The notes: generated from the sequence alone by a model not told the origin. DNA of 64,000 bases from Enchytraeus crypticus (GCA_905160935.1 CAJHZI010000495.1:1264501-1328500); one strand, 5' to 3'; positions 24,234 through 37,194 are shown, counted from the stretch's first letter. A program made the numbers and translations.

Positions 24234-26279
24234 GGTGACAATAAAATACATAGGAAATTTTTTTTTTGTATTTTATCACTCACACCCCCTTAAATTATTC
24301 ATTTTGGTACAAATGATTAATAAAAAAAATTTGGATGGATTTGGTTGATATTTAGAGGTTGCACAAGACCGCTGAAGTTTTCATCTATTATCAAGCTATT
24401 GGCGACTTACATTGTATTCAAAGTTTATTCGTTATTTATTGAATAAATTAAAATTCAATTAAGATACATAGAGATTCAGTTTAAGAAAAATAGCAACTAT
24501 CTATGGAGTTAATTTCTTGTATTTTAGCTCACAAAGTACTTGGTTCATTGTTTACTTAAGTAGTCTAAATCAAAGGTCAACTAACTTACTTCAAGTGAGA
24601 CAGAGAAAAGAAGAAAATCGTTCTAGAATTGAGTCACAACCTGTTCAACAGAGTAGTAGAGCAGCAGCAACATCTAGAAAATGAATCAAGGTAGCAGCTC
24701 TGATGTAGATGTGTTGGGCTTATAGGTGAAAGCTAGTGTACCTTCGAAGAGAAGGAAGACTACCGCGATCGTAAGTTCTGAAATTTCTGCTGCTTTGGAT
24801 CGATCTTAGATGAGCGAAAGAAATACAGTATAGGTTTTGGCAGCTACTGCACATTCTTTAGGAATAGATCCTAATAAACTGACCAGTAATCGGGAAGATT
24901 ACAAAGATACAAAGATATCACAAAGATACAGACTAGTACTGGTGAAGCCCAAGCGACAGCGGTCTTCAGTTGAATTCAAGAATGGAATTTGAATGATCGC
25001 ATACATTTCGTGTCAATCGACACGACTGCAAACAACACGGGACTGAAAAGTGGAGCTTGTATGCTCCTCGAACAGAAGCTTGGCCACAATCTTGTCAGCT
25101 TTCCATGTAGACATCATGTAATGGAGTTAACAGTTGCAAAAGTTTTTGATTCGATTATAGAGACATCAAACGGACCAAAAATGAAACTGCAGACTTCTGG
25201 ACTTCCATCGATAGGCACGAGTTTGAAAGCGGAGTAGCCGATCGCCATATCGTGGCAGCTGTCTCAGTTGCAACCTCGTGATGACTATAGAGAGCTTCTT
25301 CAGCTGTCTCAACTCTTTCTTGAAGCTGAAAGTTTGGGAGATGTTACTATTCATCAACCTGGTGCTGTACATCGAGCAAGGTGGATGGCCAAGCTAACAT
25401 ACTCTCTGAAGATTTTTTCTCTTCCGATCTCAGTTTAAGCTGACAGAGCGAGAACTCATAGGACTCCGTCGATTCAACATTATTGTGATCAAGGTGTATT
25501 TATCAAGCATGATTTACCTGCCAATGTCCAACATCAGCTCCATGCAACAACCTGTCTTTGCTCGAAGACATAGAGACATACGAGACCTTGGCTGAATCTG
25601 TTACATCGACAGCAATGAAGAATTTCTCCAACCATCTATGGTATCTAAGTGAGACTCTGATTGGATTGGTTCTTTTGATGCAGATGTTACTGTAGATGAA
25701 AAAGTTGACATGATAAGAGCGCTTGAAAGCGAAGGTTCATATGACTATCCACCACGCAGAATTATTATTGACGATAAAACTACCAAGAAAAAACTATTGA
25801 TTTCGTAACAAGGAACACTAGGACGCTGTTCATAGCTCTAGGTGTGGATCATGATTTTCTAGAAGAAGATCCAAATACATGGGATGATAGGACACCAATG
25901 ACGTATACATTAAGGCTCGGAGAAAGGCAGGTCAATTAAAGATCGTGAATGACGCTGCTGAGCGCGTTGTTGAGCTTTGTCAATCTTTCAACGGAGTGCT
26001 TGCTAACCAAGAAGAACAGATACAGTTCCTTTTACAGATTGTGGAGAATCATAGATTGCATTATCCTGACTCAAGTCAACGGTCATCCAGGAAACTTTTA
26101 ATCATCGACAGTGTTTTCAATAAGTAGGTCACATATATATATAATATTCGAGTCTGTTGTGCAACCTCTAGATATGAATGGATTCTCATAAAATTTTCTA
26201 AATTTAACTTTTGCATAGAAATGAACATATTTAGAGGGTGTGAGCATTAAAAATAACAACTTTAGGTTTTATTGTCACC

Positions 26280-26353
<74 letters not shown>

Positions 26354-29300
26354 ACAACAATCGGACAACCGCAGAGTGTTACAATATATCAATGGCAATG
26401 CTATGCAAATGCAAATAATGATGTAAACACATAGATGAAAAGCAGTTACAGCTCATTAGCAGCATTTAATAACATACAAGTTTTGGAGCTTATCATTCAA
26501 GGAGCTGCATATCATATCATTTATATTTACATTTATTGCATATTCACATCATTTATCATTCAAGGAGCTGCGAGTTGAAATTGTATGGCTTCTTTTAATG
26601 TTTCTTTGGATTAGATATGAATATTAGTTTAGTTTGGACAAAAGGTAAGCCAGTAAGTGACCAGTATTATAACACATTGGTTTAAGTAGCTTGCTATCAG
26701 CCAAAAAGCAGAGATATTAAAAATTGGATTCATTGTTTTAGAAACCTGTTTTTTTTCGCTTTGTCTATCCTTGTCATTTTTTAAAGTCAGTGATGAATAT
26801 ATCTATATTGACACAAGTTTTGGCTATATTTAAAGTAGCTCTGCTTTACATAAATCTGCCCTAATCAGATGTGAGAGTTGATGTTTAAGCCAATGCATCC
26901 AATGTTCTCAGTAAAGATTTGTCCCAGTGTTTAAACACTTTTATAGTAGTATTAGGGCTTAAAAACTAAACTAACTAATTAATCTAATGCTTATTGTGAA
27001 TGTTATAATTCATTATAAGAATTTTATTATCATGATAAATAAAGAACAGAACAGACTGATTAATTGATTGATCGATTGGCTGATTGATTGATTGATTAGT
27101 TGATCGATTGACTGATTAATTTAGTGATTAGTTGCTTGATTAATTGACTGATTGAGTGATTGATTAATTAGTTGCTTGATCGATTGACTGATGGGTTGAT
27201 GTATTAGTTAATTGATAGACTGACTGACTGATTGAATTGTCAATTGATTAACTAATTGATTGGTTGCTTGACTGATCGATTGATTGGTTTCTTGATAAAT
27301 TGATTGATTTCTTATTATCAATTGATTGAATTGCTGCAGGTGTACCTGAGACGCTATCATGATGAGCGAGAGATTTTTATCGCTAAGAGGAACGCTGAGC
27401 TGGACAGCTTGACGGAGCAGGAGAAAGCGCAGTTGATGCAGCAGAAAGAAGAACAAAAGAACAAGAAGCAGCTTCGTAAAGAGAGAAAGGCATGTTGTTC
27501 ATAGAACACTTTGAGTTCAATTTATTTATTTATTATTTTTTATACTTTTAAAGTACAATATCAGCTTTCTAAAATATGTGCGTAATCTTGTTAGCTTGAT
27601 CATTATATACTCAGTTTAATGATGTGACTGTTTATTGTTGTCTAGTATGAGATACTGCAGTATGCTAGAATCTTCCCCTTTTTGGCTGAGATTATTTTGA
27701 GAATTTGTCTGTTTTCTTTGTTATATGTACTATTATTATTGTATTAGTGCTTTTATGATGCAAGTTTTAGATTCCACTGCCATCACTATAGTGTTGGAAA
27801 AAATGATGTCTCTTTGAATTCGCTATTTTTCAAACCATGGGCTACATGCACCCATTAAATAATGAGCTTTGGATGGAAAGTCAATGCTGATATGCTGTGC
27901 TGTTATATAGTGTACTATTATTAATCATATTATATTGGTATAAATTACATTATAGTGTACTGATTGTTGTATTATATTATATTATATAACATTACATTAT
28001 ATTATATTATATATATTTTTTAATGCCCTGGGCTAAAAAATAAGATAAAGGAGACTTTATTTAATTAAAAGTTAAATGAAGCGATTAAAATAATTCCTCT
28101 GCACTCTGGGAAGCCGCATTAGTCAAAGTGCCACGGAAACAGACAGCATTGAATCGCTGGAATAAACTATAATGTAATGGAGAGATTATAGAACGGTATT
28201 AGTACAAAAGAGAGAAAGAGAGAGAGAGAGGCAGAGGGAGTTGTAAGAGAGAGAATGGATTGCTGTATTAATACAAGCGAGAGAGAGACAGAGAGAGAGA
28301 GTTTCAACGGAGAGTATGTATTTCCATATTAATACATGACGCTAGTACATGTATATAAACCGCTAGAGAGAGTCATTCATTCATTCGGGCTAGCAACGAG
28401 AGAGTTCAGTCGAATCGAGGACAGTTACATACGTGCTGAGAAAACTGTGTAAAATCATCGGGTAGTGGAGTTTGTTGCTGGGAGGATGCAACAAGAAAGC
28501 GATGGCTAATTGGGAGGCAGGTGCCTAAAGCTACCAGACAGCGATGGGGCATTCAGACATAACGTTCATAGGTTTTGAGCACTAACAGTACGCTCGTTGA
28601 ATTAATAATTATAACTTAATATAGAAACTGTTTAAGTGTAGTTTAGAGTATGCATGTTGTTGAGATAAAATATGGACTAATAAAATAGAACATAGCAGGC
28701 GCTGTTAATGAACTGTGTTCGTCTCATTATCACTGCAATCTTAGCGGTCCTTCATTTCATCAGTGGCTTATCTGGCTGAACAACTGATCGATCCAGTACC
28801 GGGCTCTACAGCTACGTTCCAGAGTCATCATCAGTGCGTCCACGGACGTTAAATGCATCTTCAACTTTTAGTACTAATAATCATCATTATATATTCCACC
28901 TTTATCTTAATAATGCGTATAAGTATTATAACATCATCATCGTCATCATCATCATCATCATCATCATCATCCCTTGAATCCCAGTTTAACCAGGGTCGGG
29001 ATACGAATAGACTCTCTCAAATCCTCTCTGTCCTTCGTCATAGCATCCATCAGTCAATCCTCTATTTGAGACTTTTCCATATATTATACTATATAGTAAA
29101 CTATATTATATCGCACCACTTGTTCTTGATGACATTAAGCTCTAGGAATCTGTTCTGAATTTCGGATAGTTTTTTCTTTGCGTACAGTTGTATCTAAGAT
29201 AACGTGTTGTTTTCAGCTCAAGAAGGAGCTGATGAAGCCTAGGCCCACTGACGTCAATCCATTTGTTCTGTTCTACAAGTCTAAAGCTGCTGAGAGAGGT

Positions 29301-31417
29301 GACACCCCCGTCAGTGTAAGTAATAATAATAATAACAATTAGAGTGCTATATTTTCTAAAACGAATGAAGAAGTTCCTCACCCCACAGAGAGGAGTGGAG
29401 AAGGTCTATTCATATCCAGACTCTAACTAGACTGTGATTCAAGGGAAGATGCTGATGATGTTTTACTATGAAAAATTGGAATTGATGAAAGTTTGCACAA
29501 GTCAACCGGTTAAAACCGGTCATTATTCCCATTGTATCTCAGAGGTTGCCTCCATCTGGTGAAGCTAATTTGTAAACAAATTCTTAGTATTCAGTATTCT
29601 TATGGCCTTATTTACTAGTGAGATAATCAAGTGTTTAAACATCAACAGTTGCGTAAACTGCTGTTTAGTCATCATTTGATATTCTGTATGCTTTAATCGA
29701 TGTGTAAAGTAATGAATAGCTGCGCGCCTGTTTTCGGGCGTTTAAACAGTTGATTAGTTACATCACTGATTAAGAAATAGTATTCTGGCTTTGTTTACGA
29801 AGTAAGCTAATTGGTCGATAAGCCTGAGGGACAGCGCGGTATTTGGCTGAGAGATATAATTTTGGCGGTTGACCTTAACCCCACAAAATTTTTTAGTAAG
29901 TGATCAATTGATTAAAGAAAGGTTAGTAAATGCGGATATTTATGTCAAATATAAATTATTATTTTATTGCAAAACAATTTTTTCTGTGTGTGACTGTGTG
30001 TCTTTATATACACGTCCACTTGAATACTTGACTATGATTGTTCATTTCTGTATTCACTTAGGTCTTTCTAAAGCGTCAATCTGAAAACTGGAAGTCATTG
30101 AGTGATGCACAAAGAAAGGTAGGATTTTATGTAGAGCTAGAAGAAATGCCTCCTCCAGATTATTCAATAATAATAATAATAATAATAAAGGTAATAATAA
30201 AGGTTTAACGTCCGTTTCCTCATACAAGGATGATGTCAGGGACGTCCCCCCATCACATGTCACTACAAATCGATTCACCCCAAACGATCTGAAAAACACG
30301 TGCTGAAGAGAAATATAAGATCGTAAGCAGTGCCGGTCCGGTGATCAAAAAACAGTCAGGCAGGATGAAATAAAATCTATGGTGGGAAGAGATGTGTTAC
30401 AATTAATACATTAATTAATTAAAACAATTAGAGTGCTACAGTCATCAATGACAACATCGAGCACTGTTGAGACAAAATCAAGCCGGCGAGCAAAAAGAAG
30501 GTCCAAAAACGGTGCAAATTCCAAAATCCTGAAAATCAGTCCAAAGTTATTCAGACTGTTTTCTGTGAATGAACTATGGTTATAAGTGGAAAAATTTGGC
30601 AAATATTAGATAAGTGCTATTTCTAGGCTTGTGGACTTATTTGCAAGCTGGAGCGAGCTTTGTCCTCTTTGCACACTGTTCATGCTCTATACTTAAACAC
30701 CTGCCTGTACTCTCTTGAATGCTGACTTTACTATTTATGGACCAATTGTTTGGAATAATCTTCCCGTTAGTCTGTGTCAGTCTGATCTATCCCTTTATAG
30801 CTTCCAGAAGAAACTCAAGACTTTTCTATTCGATCGAGCATAATTATACCCGCTCTTATAAACGGAAAGATATTCTCGCCGATATCAATCTCTACCATTT
30901 GACTTTATCCTCGAGATAACTACCAATCTGCTTCTTGCATCTTATGAAACTTTTCTATTCTCAACTTTATCTTGAGCCTGTTATGTCACATTTCCAAGAA
31001 TTCAAAACGTTTGCGCGGATTTCGCGCTCTCCTATTGGCTGGAGCCACCTGCGACGGTTGAGTATCAGCCCCTGGCGACGACTTTGTTTTAATCTAACGG
31101 TGACATTATCCGCCCGATCTCGACAAGATATAGTTCCGTCACATGTAGCTGAAATCAGCTCAGATGCCGAGCGACATCTCGTTCATAAGATGCAAAAGCG
31201 ACTTACGGCGACGATATCTTTCTGATCTTCGCTTTATAAGATCGGCGGTAAGTTGCACTTACAGCGCTATTTTAGCATGGTGCATAAAGTAGCGTGTATA
31301 TAAATGTACTTATTATTATTATTATATACTGTACTGATGTTGAATTAAGTTAACGGTGCCGTGCAAGAATATTTCAGATACAATCAGTCTGTTTTATGAA
31401 GTTTCTGTGTATATATT

Positions 31418-31462
<45 letters not shown>

Positions 31463-32048
31463 GGTTTAACGTCCGTTTCCTCATCCAGGGATGATGTCAG
31501 GGACGTCATAATTGTTATATTTATCTTTCTGTTTTACTTCGCAGGACTGTAAGTTAGTGTAGATTTGATGAATCGGTATGAAACTTGTATGCTATCCAAT
31601 CATTCGTTAGAGATTTACAATTATTTAAATTAAACATCTGATATGAAACCTAATTTAGCACTTTTGTTTTATATAAATAAAATAACCTAATATTTTTTTA
31701 GTATGATGCTTGTTGATTTATTATTAATAAACTTATTTCCAGCCGTTTGAGGAGCAGGCTAAAATGAACAGTCAGCGTTACCAGGAGGAAGTGAAGAGAT
31801 GGGAGGCGAGGATGTTTGCGCAGGGTAACACTAACGTGCTCAGCCCCAACGTCATTGGTAAACTACAGAAAGCATCGCGACCTCGCACGAGAAAATCTGC
31901 CACCGTAAAACCGAGAAAACCTCGGGGCAGTGCAAAAGCCGCGACAACATCGAGCCCTAGTGGGATAAGTCCAGGAAAGACTGCTTCTGCGAGCGCTAGC
32001 AAGACAAGCCCCGTTAAACCTACTCCGATAAAACCCAAGGTTAACTAA
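23224..32048 (+). CDS. TFAM: TFAM-like mitochondrial transcription factor A, double HMG box (first exon missing)
   Basis: TFAM packages mtDNA and bends promoter DNA. Exons: 23224-23387, 24075-24145, 27340-27489, 29217-29315, 30062-30118, 31743-32048 (stop 32046-32048); about 282 codons. HMG box 1: TPFIIFSGEKREEVKKANPG through LGQMWRSLSVENKEVYLRRY. The charged linker LTEQEKAQLMQQKEEQKNKK resembles the TFAM linker. HMG box 2: RPTDVNPFVLFYKSKAAERG through ENWKSLSDAQRKPFEEQAK. A basic Ser/Thr/Pro/Lys tail ends KPTPIKPKVN. The first listed exon begins mid-codon and has no Met, so a 5' exon with start and probable mitochondrial presequence is unplaced. The intron after 27489 appears to use a GC donor (AAAG|GCATGT). 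Other two-box HMG proteins are possible, but the linker and spacing favour TFAM. Confidence 0.85.
24231..26282 (+). mobile_element. Decayed DNA transposon with terminal inverted repeats, in a TFAM-like intron
   Basis: About 2.05 kb bounded by TAGGGTGACAATAAAA (24231) and its exact reverse complement TTTTATTGTCACCCTA (26267-26282). Weaker inverted similarity extends inward about 65 bp (CTCACACCC, TTCATTT). It is inserted in (AT)n, so a TA-type target duplication is possible but cannot be read. The interior has broken coding sequence: STGEAQATAVF, HFVSIDTTANNTGLKSGACM, LGHNLVSFPCRHHVMEL, VNDAAERVVELCQSFNG, EEQIQFLLQIVENHRLHYPD, with several stops and frame breaks. It resembles a repeated uncharacterised transposase-like family of cnidarians and insects that I recall but cannot name; superfamily unresolved. 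Confidence 0.8.
26280..26352. repeat. (AT)n microsatellite at transposon right end
   Basis: About 70 bp of ATATAT directly after the right inverted repeat; a matching (AT)n tract at 24196-24230 abuts the left end, as expected for insertion into one (AT)n array. Confidence 0.95.
27055..27330 (+). repeat. Imperfect (TTGA)n tract before a TFAM-like exon
   Basis: About 275 bp of TTGATTGATTGATCGATTGACTGATT variants ending 10 bp before the acceptor CTGCAG of exon 27340-27489. Sense orientation to the gene. Confidence 0.9.
28030..28860. other. GA-rich segment with LTR-like signals, unclassified
   Basis: Contains GAGAGAGAGAAAG tracts, a TATA-like GTATATAAACCGC near 28350 and AATAAAATAG near 28680. 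It shares TTCAGTCRAATCGAGGACAG (about 28405) with an IFT81 intron (about 12345). A solo LTR is one reading; no paired repeat, integrase or RT was seen. Confidence 0.25.
28930..29075 (-). repeat. Dispersed repeat family B, copy with (ATC)n
   Basis: (ATC)n at 28930-28970, then CCTTGAATCCCAGTTTAACC, GGGTCGGGATACGAATAGAC, CAATCCTCTATTTGAGAC. Antisense to the TFAM-like gene. Confidence 0.85.
29385..29462 (+). repeat. Dispersed repeat family B, 3' fragment
   Basis: GTCTATTCATATCCAGACTC, TAGACTGTGATTCAAGGGAA, then GATGCTGATGATG: the tail end of family B in sense orientation to the TFAM-like gene. Confidence 0.7.
30164..30400 (-). mobile_element. LINE 3' UTR copy (family C), 5'-truncated
   Basis: Plus strand starts with (AATAAT)n AAAGGTTTAACGTCCGTTTC, GGATGATGTCAGGGACGTCC, then CAAATCGATTCACCCCAAAC, GTGCCGGTCCGGTGATCA and CTATGGTGGGAA, matching the 3' UTR of the LINE at 59448-60968. 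Confidence 0.85.
30640..30860 (+). mobile_element. LINE ORF C-terminal fragment
   Basis: Encodes FTIYGPIVWNNLPVSLCQSD then SLYSFQKKLKTFLFDRA, the usual C-terminal end of CR1/L2-type LINE proteins (WNxLP...F...LKTxLF). In a TFAM-like intron, sense orientation; no RT core remains. Confidence 0.7.
31418..31510 (-). mobile_element. LINE 3'-end fragment (family C)
   Basis: (AATAAT)n then AAAGGTTTAACGTCCGTTTC, CATCCAGGGATGATGTCAGG and GACGTC; stops there. Confidence 0.85.
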
Positions 32049-32198
32049 ATCAACGTGGAACCTAGGGATACTTTGAAAAGATATACAAAGCCGAGTAGTA
32101 CATTTTGCTAGTAACTGAAAGATTGGAACGATCAAATGACAGTTTTAACTATTGTACTGTTTCAAAGGTGTTTTAATTATGTAAATTAAAAACAACTG

Positions 32199-32252
32199 CC
32201 CGTCACTGACATCGCTTTCGAGTGAGGAAACTGGCATTAATATTAGCTTTAC
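32199..32252 (+). mobile_element. SINE family A, 3' domain fragment
   Basis: CCCGTCACTGACATCGCTTT, GAGTGAGGAAACTGGCATTAA, TATTAGCTTTACC. Confidence 0.8.
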
Positions 32253-32907
32253 CAGCGTTACAAGTTTTATTCGATCGGTAGTATTTTGAGATCACAACTG
32301 ATATCTGAACTATCGACACTAGTCTGATGGCATATGACACATCTCTTGTTCAATTTTGGCGGCATGATAATCGCCATAAATAAAAAAACTCAGTCTGGGA
32401 TAAGCCTCTGCTGAAGTGTAATCTTCTTGCTACTTAATACGTGTAGCTTGTAGATCAATGGCGTGCTCTTGAAGGAGCGTCATTGACGGAGTTTATGCCT
32501 TGCCGCATCTGATGGGTATATAGGTCTTATTCCGTCATTATATTGGTATCAAGTTTTTCAATTGCTTGGCTATATTATTTTTTCGATGCCTTTTCGGATT
32601 TCTACGACAAAACACCATCGTTTGTTGAAACTGTTTATTTTGTGTCGGTGAAAGTTTTAATGAGACATTACCTTATATTGACATTTAGTGCATTAGAACG
32701 TGTGATAAAGCCTCTGATATTAGTGTCTATAATGCATAGTACAAAGCTTTTATCAAGTGTCAATTATTATCTCTAGACCAGTTAATAGAATAGGCTCTCT
32801 CACAGGATTGCTATCTCACGTGATTTTCCTATGCGATCTGTCAGTATCTTGCTGATTATCACTGAAAAGCTCCACGAGATCATAGTAATAAAATTATAGT
32901 TATGTTC

Positions 32908-33030
32908 ATCATCATCTTCTTCCCTTGTATCCCAGTTAACTAGGGTCAGGATTACATTTTATACTAATTTTTGGAGCCTAGGTGCTTTCCAACCGAATGC
33001 TGTCTCTGTCGATAATTATACTTAATAATA
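32908..33030 (-). repeat. Dispersed repeat family B, copy
   Basis: ATCATCATCTTCTTCCCTTG, CCCAGTTAACTAGGGTCAGG, then TTTTTGGAGCCTAGGTGCTT and CCAACCGAATGCTGTCTCTG. Confidence 0.75.
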
Positions 33031-33639
33031 ATTATAATAAGACAGAGGCTTTACGTTACTGAACCTGATAAGCACAAATAGCCGGGCTGTGTAATTGTTG
33101 AGTCATACTGTCGTACCCAAGGATCGTAATGCCGAACATAAGGGGTCTTATCAATCAATTAGTTTAGTCTTAACAATCAATTAATCAAACTACAATCATT
33201 AAAACACCTAGTTCCTCGCTCAATAATATTCACTGGCTTCCTGTGATTCAAAGAATTAAGTATAAAATTTCTCTGTTAACCTTCAAAAAACTTCCCTTTA
33301 AAAAAACCTTACATTTTTTTACATTTCAAACCTAACAAACTCGTATTACATACCAGAATTCTATGAGTACTACAAACAGAATATTAGGGTTGCATGTACA
33401 TTGTACAGGTATTAAGTACAAACTATTACGTACACTTTCTAACGCACATTCTAGTAAAAACAGAAATGCAATCAATCGTGAAGAACGTATTTTACTTCTT
33501 TTTAACTAAATACAAATAGTTACAAATAGTTACAACTGTTCTTCGCACAATACAACATACACAGCTTGCGCACATTCAAACTAATACATTAACAGCATCT
33601 TGAACAATATCTCCTATACGAGGACACAACAGCAATCAT

Positions 33640-33698
33640 CAATCAATAAGAATTTAACGTCCGGTTCCTCGCCATAAGGCAATGTCAGGGACGTCAAG
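33640..33698 (-). mobile_element. LINE 3'-end fragment, (TTGAT)n-tailed subfamily
   Basis: CAATCAATAAGAATTTAACG, TCCGGTTCCTCGCCATAAGG, CAATGTCAGGGACGTC. Same variant as 43495-43560 and, on the other strand, 34685-34745. It lies just past the NOMO stop codon. Confidence 0.85.
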
Positions 33699-33732
33699 CA
33701 GTTTAAACAGCAAGCAGTCCAAGAACAAAGCG

Positions 33733-36700
33733 CTACTGTATCTTTTTCGTTTTCGGCTTCTTCTTCAGTCCGAGACTGTCGCCAAAGTCTCTAATTCCAC
33801 CGAAGTCTCCAGCGCTCTCCTGGTACTGCGGCTGAGGCTTGATGAACGACTGGAAGACAGAGATCCTCGAGAGAGAGTTCAGCAACCCTGACGACTGCAG
33901 GAATGGTATGATCTGAATAGAGACAACAAATAAAATAAAATAGTCTACGAATATTATCTGAATAAAGATGACAAACGAATAAAATAAACCCAGAGGACTG
34001 CATGAATGATGGTATGATCTGAATAGAGATAACAAATAAAATAAATTAGATAGCCTACGAATATTTTCTGAGTAAAGATGACAAACGAATAGAATAATCT
34101 ACTGCTGCTGCTACCACTAATACAACCATTGCTACCAAATTAAATGCAATTAATCCATTATAGAACTGAGGAAGGCAACGCGAAACCACCTCAGAAGCTA
34201 TACTATTCCCAAGGTATAGGCTACATTAAGGTGTCGATAATGCATAGCCATTTGTGAAGGGATTAACTCGTTAATTGATGGTGTGCTCTTTATGGAGCGT
34301 GAAAAGCAGCATGTGAGCAGGAATATGTACATTGGACCTGCCGCTTGGTTTAGCACTAAAGAGTGAGAGAGAGAAGTCACTTTAAATTACTTTAATGTTT
34401 CCTACACTACCTAGCGCAAACTGTGGCTATGGCAAGAGTTTCTAAACCACCTAGCACAAACTGAGTCTAGTGAACGAGTATACAGAAAGCTTGAGTCTGC
34501 TGAGAGCGGTGGGTTACCTGATTGTAGTTGTAGACCAGAGCGAGAACGAGCAGCGCTAGAGGCATCACGATAACTGACTCACGTGTCGTCTCCTGATCAA
34601 CCGCCTTCCTCTACAAACATCATAACGCATCAGTTAGAAACTACGTCATCGTGTCGTGCTTCAGCGTCAGTTGGTGCAGAGTCCGCTAGAGACGACCCTG
34701 ACATTGCCGTATGACGAGAAACCCGACGTTATATCATTATTGATTGAAATAATGAACTGTAAAGTATAAGAAATTATTACAGTAAGTTATTACAGTAGCC
34801 TGAATGTACTGGAGCAGTAAAGAGTGAAATAAAACAAGCAGTTTAATACGGGCTGAGCCATTAGCATTTCTTTAACTAGTAAAACTACTTATCATTTTGT
34901 GCAAGGTTCAAATTCAACGCTCATCCCGTCACAGAAATGCCTTAAAACCTGGAAACTAACGTTTAACTTGAATTTAACGTTTAACATTTTAACTTTTATT
35001 CCCTAACTTCTGAAGCAGAAGTTATTGTGTGGGTAAAGCTGCTAGAATCGCTAAGATATATCACTGGAAGGAAGATAAGCGATGAATAAAACTCCACGAA
35101 GCAACAGAGAAGCATGGCGTATGGTTATTTAGCCTTCTTCTTACGATATAATTAAAAGGTTGACTGAAACAAGTAAATAGAAACCTTAGGGTTGAACTTG
35201 AGAACAAAGTGTCTGTAGGAGGTGTTGGCTTGGAAGTGTATCTCAGTGGAGACGTATTCGTACATAGCGGTGGAGAGAGTGGACGTGAGTTTTATCATGT
35301 ACTCCTACAACAACAACAACAACAACAACAACATACATAATATACCGCATCAAAAGTACATCAATTTCACGAAATTACAATTAAATACAAAAAACATGAT
35401 ATCAGCTTTACTCAGAGTTGAATTCGCGCACTGTTTAATGGATTCAGATCAAAACAAATCGTTCATCTCTTGTATTCAATATATGTCACGAAGAATGTAA
35501 AATGAATCAATTAATGAATGAAGTTTACGGTAATGCAACTGAGTCAGCTCTTCATCCATTACATGTTTCAATTAATAAAGTTTTGAGGAATCTACAAAAT
35601 CATAATCGCTTCTACAATGTTAAGCAACTTTATGTGAATTATGATATCCTTCCAATTGCCCTTCTACATAAATTCTCAATTGCTAAACTTATATGTAAGC
35701 ATTTACACTTTCCTATTAATTTGTCTACTGCTATTAGTGATCTTTTTATTCATAGTAAAACCTCGCACAACGACATAACCAGATTATCATTAACTGACCA
35801 TCTATACTTACAATCTAACCGTGCATTCTTCTCTGCGACGCTATTCAACAGCTACAAAATTTGGAATAGTCTATCAGACCATATCAGATCCATCCAAAAC
35901 CGTAATAGATTCCAAAAGCTTCTTAAAAATCATCTACATGCTTGTTTGTCATCATAATTATTCATGTTTCTCGAGCGTCGATTTGTTATTTAATCTGCTT
36001 TATTCTTACTAACTTAATTTCTAGTCTGGATCGATATGATAGCCTAATTATGTTATACTTCTAAAGTCTAATAACTTATGTAAATTTACGTGTTTATATG
36101 TTTTATCGGTGGCCAGCAAGATAGGGATATGCCCTCACTGGTGGCCGATATGCTGGTAGCTATTTGATTGCTATGTCTTGAGCACATTTGCACACCTGTG
36201 TTTATTTTAACTGCACTTTTTATAGTTTTGTGTTATTATGATCTACACTATGTTGAATCTGTAATTGTAATCTGTAATTGTCAATGAATTAAACATTGAG
36301 TCTCTCTCTCTCTCTCTGTAAAATGAAGTCCATATTAACTAAACAGACCTTAAATTGTAGATTACCTAAACAAACCATGGAATAGATCAAACCGCAAATA
36401 ATAAATCAAATAGAAATGTTGGTTTAAGCGATAAATGTAGCGTGATCATATATAATTATTAACTTCAAGGCCAGTCAAAATTATATAGTACAAACAATGA
36501 CAGCTTTGTCATTCAGGCTGATCGACCAATCAGCTTACTTCTTAAACAAAACTAGAATTATCTTCTTAAATCGTGAAATAATTAAACAGTAGTGTAAATA
36601 TTCGAAAAGGGAGGTACAGCTACAGTTTAACAAGTATAATAAGCTTATGTAGTACAAAATTGTAACTATTCCATGGTTGAAGCCACAGTAGAAGTTTAAG

Positions 36701-37128
36701 CTGTGGTTTATCTATGTTGTAAATATGCGCAAATACATATGATCACTTAACTAAAAAGTCAAGTTTAACACCATATTTCATATCACAGACTTGTGGTGCC
36801 AAGATTTTTACAGAATATCTACTCAATAGTGGACATTTATCTTCTTAATTTATTTAAAAAGCTGGTAGAGCTAATGTGAACGTCAGTTTCCTCACTCGAA
36901 AGCGATGTCAGGGACGTGTGAGACCAGAATATGAACCCCGCACATACTGATCCGTGGTCGAATATCTTACAGACATCGCCACTGGCTCCAGCCAGTGTCA
37001 ACGCCAATTAGATCAACTGCGTAACTATATCATGCCCCTTGCTGACAGATCCTATAAGGATTAGATCATCCCTATATAATCAACCTGTGACTTACAATCA
37101 TCATTATGTGATTATAATTATGATTATG

Positions 37129-37194
<66 letters not shown>

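Larger units (their letters stand above)
32049..33732. other. Intergenic DNA between convergent TFAM-like and NOMO genes
   Basis: Holds a SINE A 3' fragment (32199-32252), a family B copy (32908-33030) and a LINE tail (33640-33698). The ORF at 32543-32776 is not recognised. Both 3' UTRs should lie here; AATAAA at 32377 is a possible TFAM poly(A) signal. Confidence 0.6.

Noticed and set aside
23224..32048. TFAM-like gene as polybromo, SMARCE1 or HMGB
   Set aside because: Two HMG boxes with a short charged linker and a single basic tail, no bromodomain or acidic tail; the linker pattern fits TFAM better.
35502..35957. 151-codon ORF as a host gene
   Set aside because: Ends in the WNSLxxHI...FQKLLKNHL pattern typical of LINE ORF C-termini and is followed by a tailed 3' UTR.
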